Shown: piece by piece, positions 32,171-40,579 of the stretch | How positions within the stretch are numbered: position 1 is the first letter of the stretch | Layout: each line of letters begins with the position of its first letter | Translations under genes and position numbers: made by a program | Assembly: GCF_018598185.1 (NCBI RefSeq) | Contig: NZ_JAHESC010000002.1 | Location: forward strand, 1-64,000 | Source: Dawidia soli | Lineage (GTDB): Bacteria > Bacteroidota > Bacteroidia > Cytophagales > Cyclobacteriaceae | Length of the DNA stretch: 64,000 nucleotides | Direction: 5' to 3' | Notes under the pieces: generated by a model | Told to the model about the DNA's origin: nothing | What the model saw: only the letters and a program-made list of their open reading frames with translations | The model's database searches: none

Positions 32171-33268
32171 CTATCCTGAAATAAGTTCGGCCGATTCTAC
32201 TTCGACCTTGAGATAACTCGTTGCCGCGGAAAGGTCACGCAGTTTTTTGCGGAAGTCGATGGGCTGCCCCGGGTAAATGACCTGCTCTGTTTTGATGCGC
32301 ATGGTCTTGGGCTTGCCACCCGCGGCGGCATAGGTGACCTTGAGAATGACATTCTTATAGGTCGCCAGCTCGGCATGGTTCCATACCTGGCCGTATACTT
32401 CCGATTGGTGCGCGCGGTCTTTTCGCCAGGCGTAGCGCGTAGTCAGGAAAGCGACCGGATCTTGTTTTTCCTTTTCGAAGGCTGGGTTGTTTGTCCGGCG
32501 CCATCCTGCATACGCGTAATTCGTGATGACAGATTTTTTAAAGATTTGGTGCGGGTGGTGAAAGGTTGCCTGTTCACCATGCACGACCCGTAGAACCTCA
32601 CCGCGGGTATTGTCCATGCGCGAAAAGTTAACCTTTCCCTCCTTCACCGTTAAGGTCGTAAGTGTATCGGTCTCTTTCACATTAAATTCAGTACCAACTA
32701 CACGGGTGATCGTCGTCTTCGTCAACACGCGGAAGGGCCGCGTGGAGTCGGATCGTACTTCGAAGTATCCTTCGCCTTCGAGGTAGATCCGGCGTTCCGT
32801 CACATTAAAGTCTTTGCTGTAGCTGATGCGGCTACCGGTGTTGAGCCATACGCGGCTGCTGTCGGGCAGGTATAGCGTGGCCACTTTGTCGCCTGCGGCA
32901 TGTATAAAATCCGACGAAGGGATTGATGTGCCCTGGAACTGTGTATAGAACCACGCTCCCACGACCAGGAATATAACGGCCGCGGCCACACGCAGCCAGG
33001 GGCTTTGTAAAAACCGTACATTCTCGCTGCGTCTGTCGTGTTGCAGGCGTTCCATGAGCCGGGTCAGCTCGGTGTCGGTGCCATAGTCGGCCGACGTCAG
33101 CTTGAGCCGGCTGCTCGTCCAGATCTTTTTCGCTTCTTCGAAGACATGCTGGTTTTCTTCGGAGTCCTGTAACCAGGATTCAAAAGCCAAACGTTCAGCA
33201 GGTTCCAGCTCACCCGACAGGTATGCGGATATTTTATTCCATCGTGGGGTTGGTGTATCTGCGTTCAT
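32171..33268 (-). CDS. FecR family anti-sigma protein
   Basis: 365 residues, inner membrane. Cytosolic N-terminal DUF4880-like anti-sigma part (WNKISAYLSGELEPAERLAFESWL, about 10-33), one membrane helix (WLRVAAAVIFLVVGAWFY, about 91-108), then the periplasmic FecR domain (LYLPDSSRVWLNTGSRISY, RRIYLEGEGYFEV, VVGTEFNVKE). Normally it transmits a signal from a TonB-dependent receptor to its ECF sigma factor. Its sigma gene lies upstream (34074-33505) but no receptor gene is near. The C-terminal ~110 residues differ from standard FecR. Confidence 0.9.
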   Translation of the reverse strand: MNADTPTPRWNKISAYLSGELEPAERLAFESWLQDSEENQHVFEEAKKIWTSSRLKLTSADYGTDTELTRLMERLQHDRRSENVRFLQSPWLRVAAAVIFLVVGAWFYTQFQGTSIPSSDFIHAAGDKVATLYLPDSSRVWLNTGSRISYSKDFNVTERRIYLEGEGYFEVRSDSTRPFRVLTKTTITRVVGTEFNVKETDTLTTLTVKEGKVNFSRMDNTRGEVLRVVHGEQATFHHPHQIFKKSVITNYAYAGWRRTNNPAFEKEKQDPVAFLTTRYAWRKDRAHQSEVYGQVWNHAELATYKNVILKVTYAAAGGKPKTMRIKTEQVIYPGQPIDFRKKLRDLSAATSYLKVEVESAELISG

Positions 33269-33288
33269 CGGGTGAGTTTAGACTGGAA

Positions 33289-33414
33289 TTATAGCCGCTG
33301 GGTCTTTTTTGTTACCGGCGGAGTATTTTTAACATAAGTAGCACAGGTATACTGCGAACATGCTGAAAACAGCACGGCAGAGGTGATCAGGATCAAGCCA
33401 AGCAGACGTTTCAT
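33289..33414 (-). CDS. Tiny lipoprotein between sigma and FecR genes
   Basis: A 41-residue ORF: MKRLLGLILITSAVLFSACS, then QYTCATYVKNTPPVTKKTQRL. A hydrophobic signal segment with lipobox (FSAC, Cys19) leaves a mature peptide of 23 residues rich in T and K with a second Cys in the YTC-x-TY motif. I recall similar YTCPTY-type mini-lipoproteins in Cytophagales, so it is probably real. It sits in the same direction between the ECF sigma and fecR-like genes. Function unknown. Confidence 0.7.
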   Translation of the reverse strand: MKRLLGLILITSAVLFSACSQYTCATYVKNTPPVTKKTQRL

Positions 33415-33504
33415 ATGCGTATTGTTTAATTAGACATACGCTTATAGCACAAAAGGAGTGCCTTACCCCCAAAGACTCCCGAAAGATTTTTAAAAATTCT
33501 GCTT

Positions 33505-34074
33505 TTATGCAAAAATGAGCCTGTAGAGCGCCAATCCGACAGCGGCCAGCCAGGAGACCATTTCCAGGGAAAGGAACGGTTTTAGCTCCTGACGGAGCTT
33601 TTCGAGGGCTATACCCATCTGATTTTCAACGGTTTTGAGGGATATGCCCAGCGTGTCGGCTATTTCCTGGTATTTCAGGCCTTCCTGGCGGCTGAGGAGG
33701 TAAATGCTTTTGCACTTGGCGGGCAGCCGGTCGATAGCCTGCCGGGTGCGGAGCTCGAGCTCGCGAAATTCAATGCCCTCGGTTTCGGGGAAGGCACGCA
33801 ACAGGTCCAGGCCTTTGTAGTCGTCTAATGAAAATAGCCGTTTGTGCGAGCGCACATAATTATAGGCTGTGTGTACGGTAGCTTTAAAAAGATAGTGTTT
33901 GATCTGGTCGCCAAAAATGACGTGCGACCGGTTGTTCCAAAGCTTAACAAAAACTTCTTGTACGATATCCTTTGCGGCATCGCGATCGCACACAATATTA
34001 TAGGCCAGGTCGCAGAGGCCTTTGTGGTGTTGCCTGAAGAGGCTCGCAAAATCGGTTGGCAAAGCGCTTTCCAT
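33505..34074 (-). CDS. ECF sigma factor with C-terminal hydrophobic helix
   Basis: 189 residues from the ATG giving MESALPTDF (an ATG 12 bases upstream is also possible). Region 2: LAYNIVCDRDAAKDIVQEVFVKLWNNR; region 4: LSRQEGLKYQEIADTLGISLKTVENQMGIALEKLR. After region 4 comes a hydrophobic tail (MVSWLAAVGLALYRLIFA) that could tether the factor to the membrane; such tails are seen in Bacteroidota ECFs. Upstream gene of the lipoprotein/FecR/hypothetical unit, so regulated by that FecR protein by inference. Confidence 0.9.
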   Translation of the reverse strand: MESALPTDFASLFRQHHKGLCDLAYNIVCDRDAAKDIVQEVFVKLWNNRSHVIFGDQIKHYLFKATVHTAYNYVRSHKRLFSLDDYKGLDLLRAFPETEGIEFRELELRTRQAIDRLPAKCKSIYLLSRQEGLKYQEIADTLGISLKTVENQMGIALEKLRQELKPFLSLEMVSWLAAVGLALYRLIFA

Positions 34075-34143
34075 CGTCGGGCCCAAGATGCGGGTTTTTC
34101 CGGAGCTTATATACTCGAAATATAGACGATGTAATCTTTAATC

Positions 34144-35442
34144 TTACAGGTGTTTTTCCTTCAGGATTTTTTCAGCAGTTGCGTTACCACTGGCCAGGGC
34201 TGCTTCGACGGTGCCCATTTCCGGACCGTTATAGTACGCTTCGCCGGCGAAATAAAGTTTATCGTCTACGGGCACGGCGATCGTTTTGAGCGCTTCGTCG
34301 TTGCCGACGCTTTTATAGGCATATGCGCCACGGGCAAACGGGTCGGTGACCCAGTTAAACACTTTGGCATTGCGAATGTGTTGTCGTAAGTATACTTCGG
34401 TACAATTAAAAATGTACGCCAGCGAGCGGAAAGCTTCTTGTAAAAGCTCGTGGTCGCCTTTGCGCAGGTGTTTGGTGACCGGTCCGGATAGCCACCCCGA
34501 TAACAGCGTAGATTGGGCGGGATTTTGCGTCCACCACGTAGGAACATACGCATCGGAAAACAGAAAGTGCAGGTCTGGCATGACGTAGCCTTCTGTTGGT
34601 TGCGGCCGTTCCCAAAACTTGCCTGTAAATTCGATCAGGAATTTGATCACCCCGCCGGTCTCGATGCGACGCAAGGCGTGCAGGTGCTGGACCGGCTCGG
34701 GCGAGAAGGTTATCGTCCCGGCGTTGAGCACGGCTACCGGCACCGTGACGACCAGTTTGCGGCCGATGTACCGTTCGCCGTCGGCGGTGGCAACTTCGAC
34801 ATAATCCGGTGTGTAGCGTATGTGCGTTACGTTATTTTTTAAGTGAAACACTACACCGAGCTCGGTGCACTTGTGTTGGAGGAACTCCATGAGTGGCCCG
34901 TAGCCTTGTTTGGGCCGGTAGCCGGTCAGGTTTTCTTCTGCAGCCCACTCTTCGCGCAGGGCGAAGGCGCTGGCCTTGTCGACGTCGGCTGCGTCGTAGC
35001 CCTCTACGAGGCGTGTGATGTTTTCGCGCAGCGCACGGTGGGCTTCGTCGCCAACGTACTGGCGGAGAAAAGCGCCGATGCTCATGTCTTGTTTAAGAGC
35101 CCGGAGTTTGTTGTTGAGCTCATCCCAACCGTCGGGCATGATATCGCCTTTTTGCAGCCGCTGATGTTGCACATTCCAGGTGGCACCGTCGCCTTCGTAG
35201 AAGGGCATACCGGCTTCCTGCATGAGCGCCGTTGTAAGGGGCAGGTTGCCGTGCATGAACTCGGCGCCGCCTTCGGCCACCGGTACGGTAAAGTTCGTGC
35301 GAAGTGTATGAATGCGGCCGCCGATACGCTCGCGCGCTTCCAATACGGTTACGGATCGTCCGCCCCCACTTAAGGCACGGGCCGCCGTGAGTCCTGCCGC
35401 CCCTGCCCCTATTATAAGAATGTCGACCATAGTTGAAGTCAT
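34144..35442 (-). CDS. Flavin amine oxidase family protein
   Basis: 432 residues, FAD-dependent. Rossmann motif IIGAGAAGLTAA (about 9-20), VLEARERIGGRIHT (about 33-46) typical of amine oxidases/LSD1-type enzymes, and the C-terminal FAD motif YFAGEAYYNGPEMGTVEAALASG (about 396-418). Probably oxidises an amine or amino acid; the substrate is unknown. No signal peptide. Stand-alone gene, downstream end 70 bases from the ECF sigma gene, which is in the same direction. Confidence 0.88.
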   Translation of the reverse strand: MTSTMVDILIIGAGAAGLTAARALSGGGRSVTVLEARERIGGRIHTLRTNFTVPVAEGGAEFMHGNLPLTTALMQEAGMPFYEGDGATWNVQHQRLQKGDIMPDGWDELNNKLRALKQDMSIGAFLRQYVGDEAHRALRENITRLVEGYDAADVDKASAFALREEWAAEENLTGYRPKQGYGPLMEFLQHKCTELGVVFHLKNNVTHIRYTPDYVEVATADGERYIGRKLVVTVPVAVLNAGTITFSPEPVQHLHALRRIETGGVIKFLIEFTGKFWERPQPTEGYVMPDLHFLFSDAYVPTWWTQNPAQSTLLSGWLSGPVTKHLRKGDHELLQEAFRSLAYIFNCTEVYLRQHIRNAKVFNWVTDPFARGAYAYKSVGNDEALKTIAVPVDDKLYFAGEAYYNGPEMGTVEAALASGNATAEKILKEKHL

Positions 35443-35504
35443 ATTAAAAATTCAAGCCCACCAGGCACGAATATACGAGGCATATTTTTTTAACGTCAGG
35501 CGCC

Positions 35505-35645
35505 ATGCCTGAATTGCCGGAAGTACAAGGCTTTCAGCAGCATTATGTCGATAAAGGCTGCCTTCGTCAAAACGATCGGATTAACGCAAATGTAATACCT
35601 GCTCCTATCAGCAATGTCCGGTACGGCTTTCGTTGCCGGAAAGTT
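35505..35645 (+). pseudogene. Remnant of an Fpg/Nei-type DNA glycosylase gene (N-terminus)
   Basis: The frame opens with MPELPEVQGFQQHYVD, the hallmark N-terminus of formamidopyrimidine-DNA glycosylases (catalytic Pro2, Glu3), and then loses all similarity; it runs 68 codons into the dedA gene. An intact family member has about 260-290 residues. So only the first ~20-25 codons remain. A true new short protein is unlikely. Confidence 0.7.
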
Positions 35646-35698
35646 GGGTGGAGGGTAAAGCTTTTGTTATTTTCGCAGCGTCTTGACTTTAATCTGTT

Positions 35699-36367
35699 AT
35701 GGAGCTTATAAAATCCCTCATTGACTTTATTCTGCACATCGATCACCACCTGGCTGATATCGTTCAGGATTACACGGTATGGACCTATCTTATTCTCTTT
35801 CTGATCATTTTTGCTGAGACAGGCCTGGTAGTAACGCCGTTTTTGCCGGGGGATTCGCTACTATTTGCTACCGGCGCGATCATCGCTGCCAGACCGGAGG
35901 CCGGGTTGAATATCGGTTTGATGTTAATCCTGTTGATTATCGCTGCGATATTGGGCGACATGGTTAATTACCACGTGGGTAAATACATCGGGCCGAAGGC
36001 ATTTAGCGGCAAAATCAGATTTCTAAAGTTGGAATACCTGGAAAAAACCCAGCAGTTCTATTATAAGCACGGCGGCAAGACGATCATTTATGCCCGGTTT
36101 GTGCCGATCGTTCGAACGTTTGCTCCTTTTGTCGCCGGTATCGGGACGATGTCGTATGGGAAATTTGCCATGTTCAACGTTGTGGGAGCGGTAGCCTGGG
36201 TTACGGGATTTTTGTTCGTAGGCTACTTCGCAGGAAATACACCGATTGTGAAGAACAACTTCACCTATATCATCTTCGCCATCATTTTGATATCCATTTT
36301 GCCGCCGATCATTGAGGTGATCCGTGAAAAGCTGAAATCAAAACCCGAGGGCGCAAGCAAAAGCTGA
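35699..36367 (+). CDS. DedA family membrane protein
   Basis: 222 residues with about five helices. Motifs: [19 protein letters not shown] (about 40-58), [13 protein letters not shown] (about 85-97), [24 protein letters not shown]-like segment with the conserved Arg pair ([13 protein letters not shown], about 121-133). DedA proteins are involved in lipid carrier (undecaprenyl phosphate) or phospholipid translocation and envelope homeostasis. ATG at 35699 within the tail of the fpg remnant frame. Monocistronic. Confidence 0.93.
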   Translation: MELIKSLIDFILHIDHHLADIVQDYTVWTYLILFLIIFAETGLVVTPFLPGDSLLFATGAIIAARPEAGLNIGLMLILLIIAAILGDMVNYHVGKYIGPKAFSGKIRFLKLEYLEKTQQFYYKHGGKTIIYARFVPIVRTFAPFVAGIGTMSYGKFAMFNVVGAVAWVTGFLFVGYFAGNTPIVKNNFTYIIFAIILISILPPIIEVIREKLKSKPEGASKS

Positions 36368-36455
36368 CTTTCTTTAGTTCTTCCGCTTTTTACCTTTAGT
36401 ATTCAATGTACCCGCATGAATACGAGAAGCCTTTTGTCTGTCATCCTGTTTTTTC

Positions 36456-36834
36456 GAATATTATGAAAAGGTATTCTCGCTCGCGGACTCCATTCACCTG
36501 AATATGTTGCGGGCAAACGGATACCTGGGCATCATCGAACAACATTCACAGAGGTACGATCAAGATCCTGGGCTTCTTTGCGTTTATCTTCCTGTTCGAG
36601 TTTATCATTCTGATTGCAGATAATCAGATTCATCATGCCACGCACGGCGAGCCGTGGAAGATTATGTTAATCAAGATCGGGTTGATCTCTGTTCTGTTGC
36701 CATTGCACCATTACCTCGAAGAAAAAGTAATTCACTATCTGACGTCACATCGCTTGTTGGAAACAAGGCAGTCGCTGATGTCGAGGTTTCGGGGCAATCG
36801 CGAACCGCGAGCGGAAGCCGAGGCTCATTCGTAA
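36456..36834 (+). pseudogene. Decayed C-terminal end of a TPR/membrane protein
   Basis: Frame A (from 36456): FEYYEKVFSLADSIHLNMLRANGY, which looks like a terminal TPR helix pair; frame B (from 36541, to the stop at 36832): IKILGFFAFIFLFEFIILIA, HHATHGEPWKIMLIKIGLIS, LPLHHYLEEKVIHYLTSH, i.e. two membrane helices typical of the end of Bacteroidota TPR-plus-membrane sensor proteins. Frame B has no start codon. So a gene lost its 5' part and took at least one frameshift. The rest of 36368-36872 holds no gene. Confidence 0.6.
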
Positions 36835-36872
36835 TCAAGAGCCGTTTGTGATAAGCAAGAAATAATTCTGGA

Positions 36873-38036
36873 TCAGTAGGTAAACTCTCCGAACGGTGTG
36901 CGGAGGCTTACCTGCTTTTTACCGCCTTCTACGCGGCCGACGATCTGTGCGTCGAGGTTGAACGACCTGGCAATGTCGATGACAGTCTGTGCATGTGCTT
37001 GCGGCAGGTAGATCTCCATGCGATGGCCCATGTTAAAGACTTTATACATCTCTTTCCAGTCGGTGCCGCTCTGGTCATGTATGAGCTTAAAGAGCGGCGG
37101 GATCTCGAACAGGTTGTCTTTGATGATGTGTACGTCGTCGACGAAGTGGAGCACTTTGGTTTGCGCGCCGCCGCTGCAATGCACCATGCCGTGGATGTGG
37201 CTGCGCAGTTGTTTGAGCACTTCGATGATGACGGGCGCATAGGTGCGTGTAGGGGAAAGCACCAGCTTGCCGGCGTTGATGGGTGCGCCGGGTACGGCGT
37301 CGGTCAAGCGGCATTTGCCGGTATAGACAAGGCCCGCGGTGACGTTGCCGTCGTAGGACTCGGGGTATTTTATTGCGTAGTCTTTGTGAAAGACGTCATG
37401 GCGCGCCGACGTCAGGCCGTTGCTGCCCATGCCGCCGTTGTACTCGTCTTCGTACGAGGTCTGACCGGCGGATGCGAAGCCGACGATGACATCGCCCGCC
37501 TGGACGTTTTGGTTGTCGATCACGTCACTGCGCTTCATGCGGCTGACGACGGTGCTGTCGACGACGATCGTTTTTACCAGGTCACCCAGGTCGGCGGTCT
37601 CACCACCGGTACTGATGATGTTCAGGCCGTGGCTGCGCAGCATGGCCAGTACCTCTTCCGTGCCTTCGATGACCGCCGCGATCACTTCGCCCGGAATGAG
37701 GTGTTTGTTGCGGCCGATGGTGGACGACAGCAGGATATTGTCGATGGCACCGACGCACAGCAGGTCATCGATGTTCATGATGATGGCGTCTTGCGCAATG
37801 CCCTTCCATACGGACAGATCGCCGGTCTCTTTCCAGTATAGATATGCCAGCGACGATTTTGTGCCGGCGCCGTCGGCGTGCATAATGGTGCAGTAGGCGT
37901 TGTCATGACCGAGGTAGTCGGGCACGACTTTACAGAAGGCCTTGGGGAAAAGCCCCTTGTCTAACTTACGGATGGCCTGGTGGACATCTTCTTTGGAGGC
38001 TGAAACGCCGCGTTGATTATAGCGATCGGAATTCAA
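36873..38036 (-). CDS. purM: Phosphoribosylformylglycinamidine cyclo-ligase (AIR synthetase)
   Basis: 387 residues from a TTG start giving (M)NSDRYNQRGVSASKEDVH. PurM closes FGAM to aminoimidazole ribotide with ATP in purine synthesis. Signatures: HADGAGTKSSLAYLYW (ATP/substrate loop), MNIDDLLCVGA, STGGETADLGD, and MVHCSGGAQTKVLHF. This is the long Bacteroidota form with PurM/AIRS N- and C-domains. An ATG further upstream would place 37 poor residues over the end of the HisA-like gene; TTG starting 26 bases after that stop fits the family better. Confidence 0.9.
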   Translation of the reverse strand: MNSDRYNQRGVSASKEDVHQAIRKLDKGLFPKAFCKVVPDYLGHDNAYCTIMHADGAGTKSSLAYLYWKETGDLSVWKGIAQDAIIMNIDDLLCVGAIDNILLSSTIGRNKHLIPGEVIAAVIEGTEEVLAMLRSHGLNIISTGGETADLGDLVKTIVVDSTVVSRMKRSDVIDNQNVQAGDVIVGFASAGQTSYEDEYNGGMGSNGLTSARHDVFHKDYAIKYPESYDGNVTAGLVYTGKCRLTDAVPGAPINAGKLVLSPTRTYAPVIIEVLKQLRSHIHGMVHCSGGAQTKVLHFVDDVHIIKDNLFEIPPLFKLIHDQSGTDWKEMYKVFNMGHRMEIYLPQAHAQTVIDIARSFNLDAQIVGRVEGGKKQVSLRTPFGEFTY

Positions 38037-38061
38037 TGGAAAGACTGTTTGCAAAAGCGAG

Positions 38062-38805
38062 TTATAGTTCCTTTTTGACGAGGAATTGTTCCAGGTCTTT
38101 GAGGTTGAGGAGGCCTTCATAGTATGCCTTGCCGAAGATGACGGCAAAGATGCCCATGTCGTTGAGCCGTTTGATGTCGTCTACGCCACGCACGCCGCCG
38201 CTGGCGAGCACGCAGATGTCGGGGAATGTATCGAGGATGTCCTGGTAAAATTCAAAGGCGGGGCCTTCGAGGGTACCGTCGTGCGATACATCGGTGGACT
38301 TAACATACTTCAGGCCGCGTGAGTGGAAATAATCCAGGTGCTCCATGAGTGTCTGTTGTGTGCGGCGTTGCCAGCCGCGGAAGAGCATCTCCTTGGTGGT
38401 GCGGTCTACCACGTCGGCGCCGAGGGTGATCTTTTCACGGCCGTAGGATATGATCCACGAGGCAAAGAGCTCGGGGTTGGTTACGGCAATGCTGGCGGCG
38501 GTGATATATTCGGCACCATATTCGTAGGCTTTGCTGATGTCGCCGTCGGTGGAGATGCCACCGGTGAAGTCGACTTTGAGGTCGGTGTGGCCGGCGATGG
38601 TCTCCAGCACGTGCCAGTTTACGGGGCTGCCTTTTTCGGCACCGTCGAGATCGACCAGGTGCACAACGTCGATCCCATGATCTTCAAACCGCTTGGCAAG
38701 GTCCAGCGGGTTTTCATTGTATGCCTTTTCACTGTTGGGGTCGCCTTTTCGCATCTTGACGACGGTCCCTTTGCGAATGGCAATGGATGGAATGACCTGG
38801 ATCAT
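38062..38805 (-). CDS. HisA-like phosphoribosyl isomerase paralogue lacking the first catalytic Asp
   Basis: 247 residues from the ATG giving MIQVIPSIAIRKG. TIM barrel with both phosphate-binding loops (DFTGGIS about 74-80, LASGGVRG about 200-207) and the second acidic residue in LGADVVDR (about 125-132), TDVSHDGTLEGP as in HisA. But in classical HisA (ProFAR isomerase) the first strand is PAID, with Asp as general base; here it reads PSIA. No other his gene is near; instead purM follows 26 bases after. It probably acts in another reaction or regulation linked to purine synthesis (AICAR connects both pathways). Confidence 0.8.
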   Translation of the reverse strand: MIQVIPSIAIRKGTVVKMRKGDPNSEKAYNENPLDLAKRFEDHGIDVVHLVDLDGAEKGSPVNWHVLETIAGHTDLKVDFTGGISTDGDISKAYEYGAEYITAASIAVTNPELFASWIISYGREKITLGADVVDRTTKEMLFRGWQRRTQQTLMEHLDYFHSRGLKYVKSTDVSHDGTLEGPAFEFYQDILDTFPDICVLASGGVRGVDDIKRLNDMGIFAVIFGKAYYEGLLNLKDLEQFLVKKEL

Positions 38806-38977
38806 TTTACACGGTTTTTCTGGCAGCGAAGTTACGATGCAAAGCCGAAAAACCCCGAACGGCAACTGAAAATCTGGAAATAATTCACCCCCTTGAAAAT
38901 TGCTTTCCGGCCGGACGGAATTGCGTAATTTTAGCTATTCCATTCTATTTTTTCCTGTTTCCATTGGTATCCACCCT

Positions 38978-40564
38978 ATGACAAAAACTTCCCTTCTCTT
39001 CCTGCTGCTCGGCGTGACGGCGTTGCCAGTCTGTGCCCAATCGAAGGTGCGCAGGCTGCCCAGCATTATCAACCACCCGTCGCTCGATGTGTCGTCGCCC
39101 TATATCAGCCATGACGGCAACGCACTGCTTTTTGTCTCGAACAGCGGTCAGGACGGTGCGTTGACAGTGATGTATACGGCGCGTGAAACGGACTGGTCCA
39201 CACCGGTGGAGCTACCCAAGCACCTGAGCACACGTCTTAATTTTTTTCAGGGCTATGCGCTGAGCGCCGATGGCAGGAAGCTATACTTTACCTGCGCTAA
39301 ATCGCCCGTGGTGGGGGGCTATGATATTTTTGTTTCGGAGCTAAAGGGTACCGCGTGGAGCACGCCGGAAAATTTGTCGGCCCCGATCAACTCCAGGTCC
39401 AACGACGGCTGCCCATCGTTTACGCCGGACGGTAATACCTTGTACTTCATGCGGTGCGACAAAATGGACCAGCGCAAGGCCGGGAGCTGCCAGATCTTTC
39501 GCACGGTAAAAAAATCAAACGGCCAGTGGGAAGAACCCGTGGCGCTGCCCGAGTCGATCAACACAGGCAACGCTCAGACCCCACGCATTATGGCCGACGG
39601 CGAGACACTGATCTTTTCGTCTGACAAGGCCGGTGGTAAAGGCGGCATGGACTTATATATGTCGCGCCTCCGGAATGGCAGCTGGTCTGCGCCGGTGCCG
39701 CTGGATTTTGTCAATACCGCGGAGGACGATCAATATATCAGCGTGGCCGCGCTGGGCCGTTATCTGTTGAAAGAAGCGTCGGGCGCACGTAACAATCGGG
39801 AGATCACGGAATTTTTGATCCCCGACAATCTTCGGCCGAAAGGGATCATGAAACTGGAAGGCAAGGTATCGGATGCTTCGGGTGCTGTCGTGCCGGCCTA
39901 TATTTCCGTGTCGGATATGTCGACGGGTAAACGCATCTATAGTAGCCGCCCGGCGAACGACGGCTCTTATTATATCTACCTGCCGGAGGGCACGCGCTAT
40001 GAGCTGTCGGTTGATCCGGAGCAAAGCCAGGTATCCTATTTCTCGCGGCAGCTGGACCTGACGGGTGACAAGGTGCCACAAAAAGAGAAAATAAATGTGG
40101 TGCTGAAACAACCGGCTATCGGCGATGAGATCGTGCTGGATGCCGTGCAGTTCAAGGCGACCTCCAGCACGCTGCAACCCTCGTCGGACAACGCACTGAA
40201 GCAATTAGCACGTTTCATAAAAGCGAACCCGGGATTTAAGTTCGAGATCCAGGTATTGCTGAGCGGCTATGTGGAGGACGCCGCCAGGTCGTCGGCCGAC
40301 CTGACGGAGGTGTCGATCGATTCGATCCATACCAAATACGATGATATCGACTCGTTGGGCCAGCTTTACAAGCGCGACACGATCATGGTCAAGAAGCTTT
40401 TTCACAACGACCGCACGCCGGCGCAGGCTCAGGCGATCATCGACTACCTGGTGGCGCAGGGAGCCTCGCAAGGGAGCCTTACCTATTTCGTCAATGCAAT
40501 TCCCGCGACGATGCCGGAGAATAAAAAGCTTACCGTGAAGGCGGTGGTCAGAAAAGGATCGTGA
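38978..40564 (+). CDS. Secreted PD40-repeat protein with degenerate OmpA-like C-terminus
   Basis: 528 residues from the ATG giving MTKTSLLFLLLG; signal peptide ends VCAQ. Residues ~35-290 hold WD40-like PD40 strands (ISHDGNALLFVSN, LSADGRKLYFTC, FTPDGNTLYFMR, MADGETLIFSSDKAGGKGGMDLYM), forming a beta-propeller. A carboxypeptidase-regulatory-like sandwich follows (LEGKVSDASGAVVPAYI). The C-terminal ~150 residues resemble an OmpA domain (QFKATSSTLQPSSDNALKQLARFI) but lack the usual GHTD peptidoglycan motif. Outer-membrane associated by inference; related to gliding/T9SS-type PorE-like proteins only in layout. Confidence 0.85.
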   Translation: MTKTSLLFLLLGVTALPVCAQSKVRRLPSIINHPSLDVSSPYISHDGNALLFVSNSGQDGALTVMYTARETDWSTPVELPKHLSTRLNFFQGYALSADGRKLYFTCAKSPVVGGYDIFVSELKGTAWSTPENLSAPINSRSNDGCPSFTPDGNTLYFMRCDKMDQRKAGSCQIFRTVKKSNGQWEEPVALPESINTGNAQTPRIMADGETLIFSSDKAGGKGGMDLYMSRLRNGSWSAPVPLDFVNTAEDDQYISVAALGRYLLKEASGARNNREITEFLIPDNLRPKGIMKLEGKVSDASGAVVPAYISVSDMSTGKRIYSSRPANDGSYYIYLPEGTRYELSVDPEQSQVSYFSRQLDLTGDKVPQKEKINVVLKQPAIGDEIVLDAVQFKATSSTLQPSSDNALKQLARFIKANPGFKFEIQVLLSGYVEDAARSSADLTEVSIDSIHTKYDDIDSLGQLYKRDTIMVKKLFHNDRTPAQAQAIIDYLVAQGASQGSLTYFVNAIPATMPENKKLTVKAVVRKGS

Positions 40565-40579
40565 ATTGCCGGGCGGGGA

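Noticed and set aside
35960-35985. CACGTG-centred sequence in the dedA gene as a further parS site
   Set aside because: The flanks (TTACC/GGGTAA) do not match the ParB consensus; only the 6-base core is shared.
37018-37841. Long plus-strand frame opposite purM
   Set aside because: Antisense to a clearly conserved enzyme; no start context or family resemblance.
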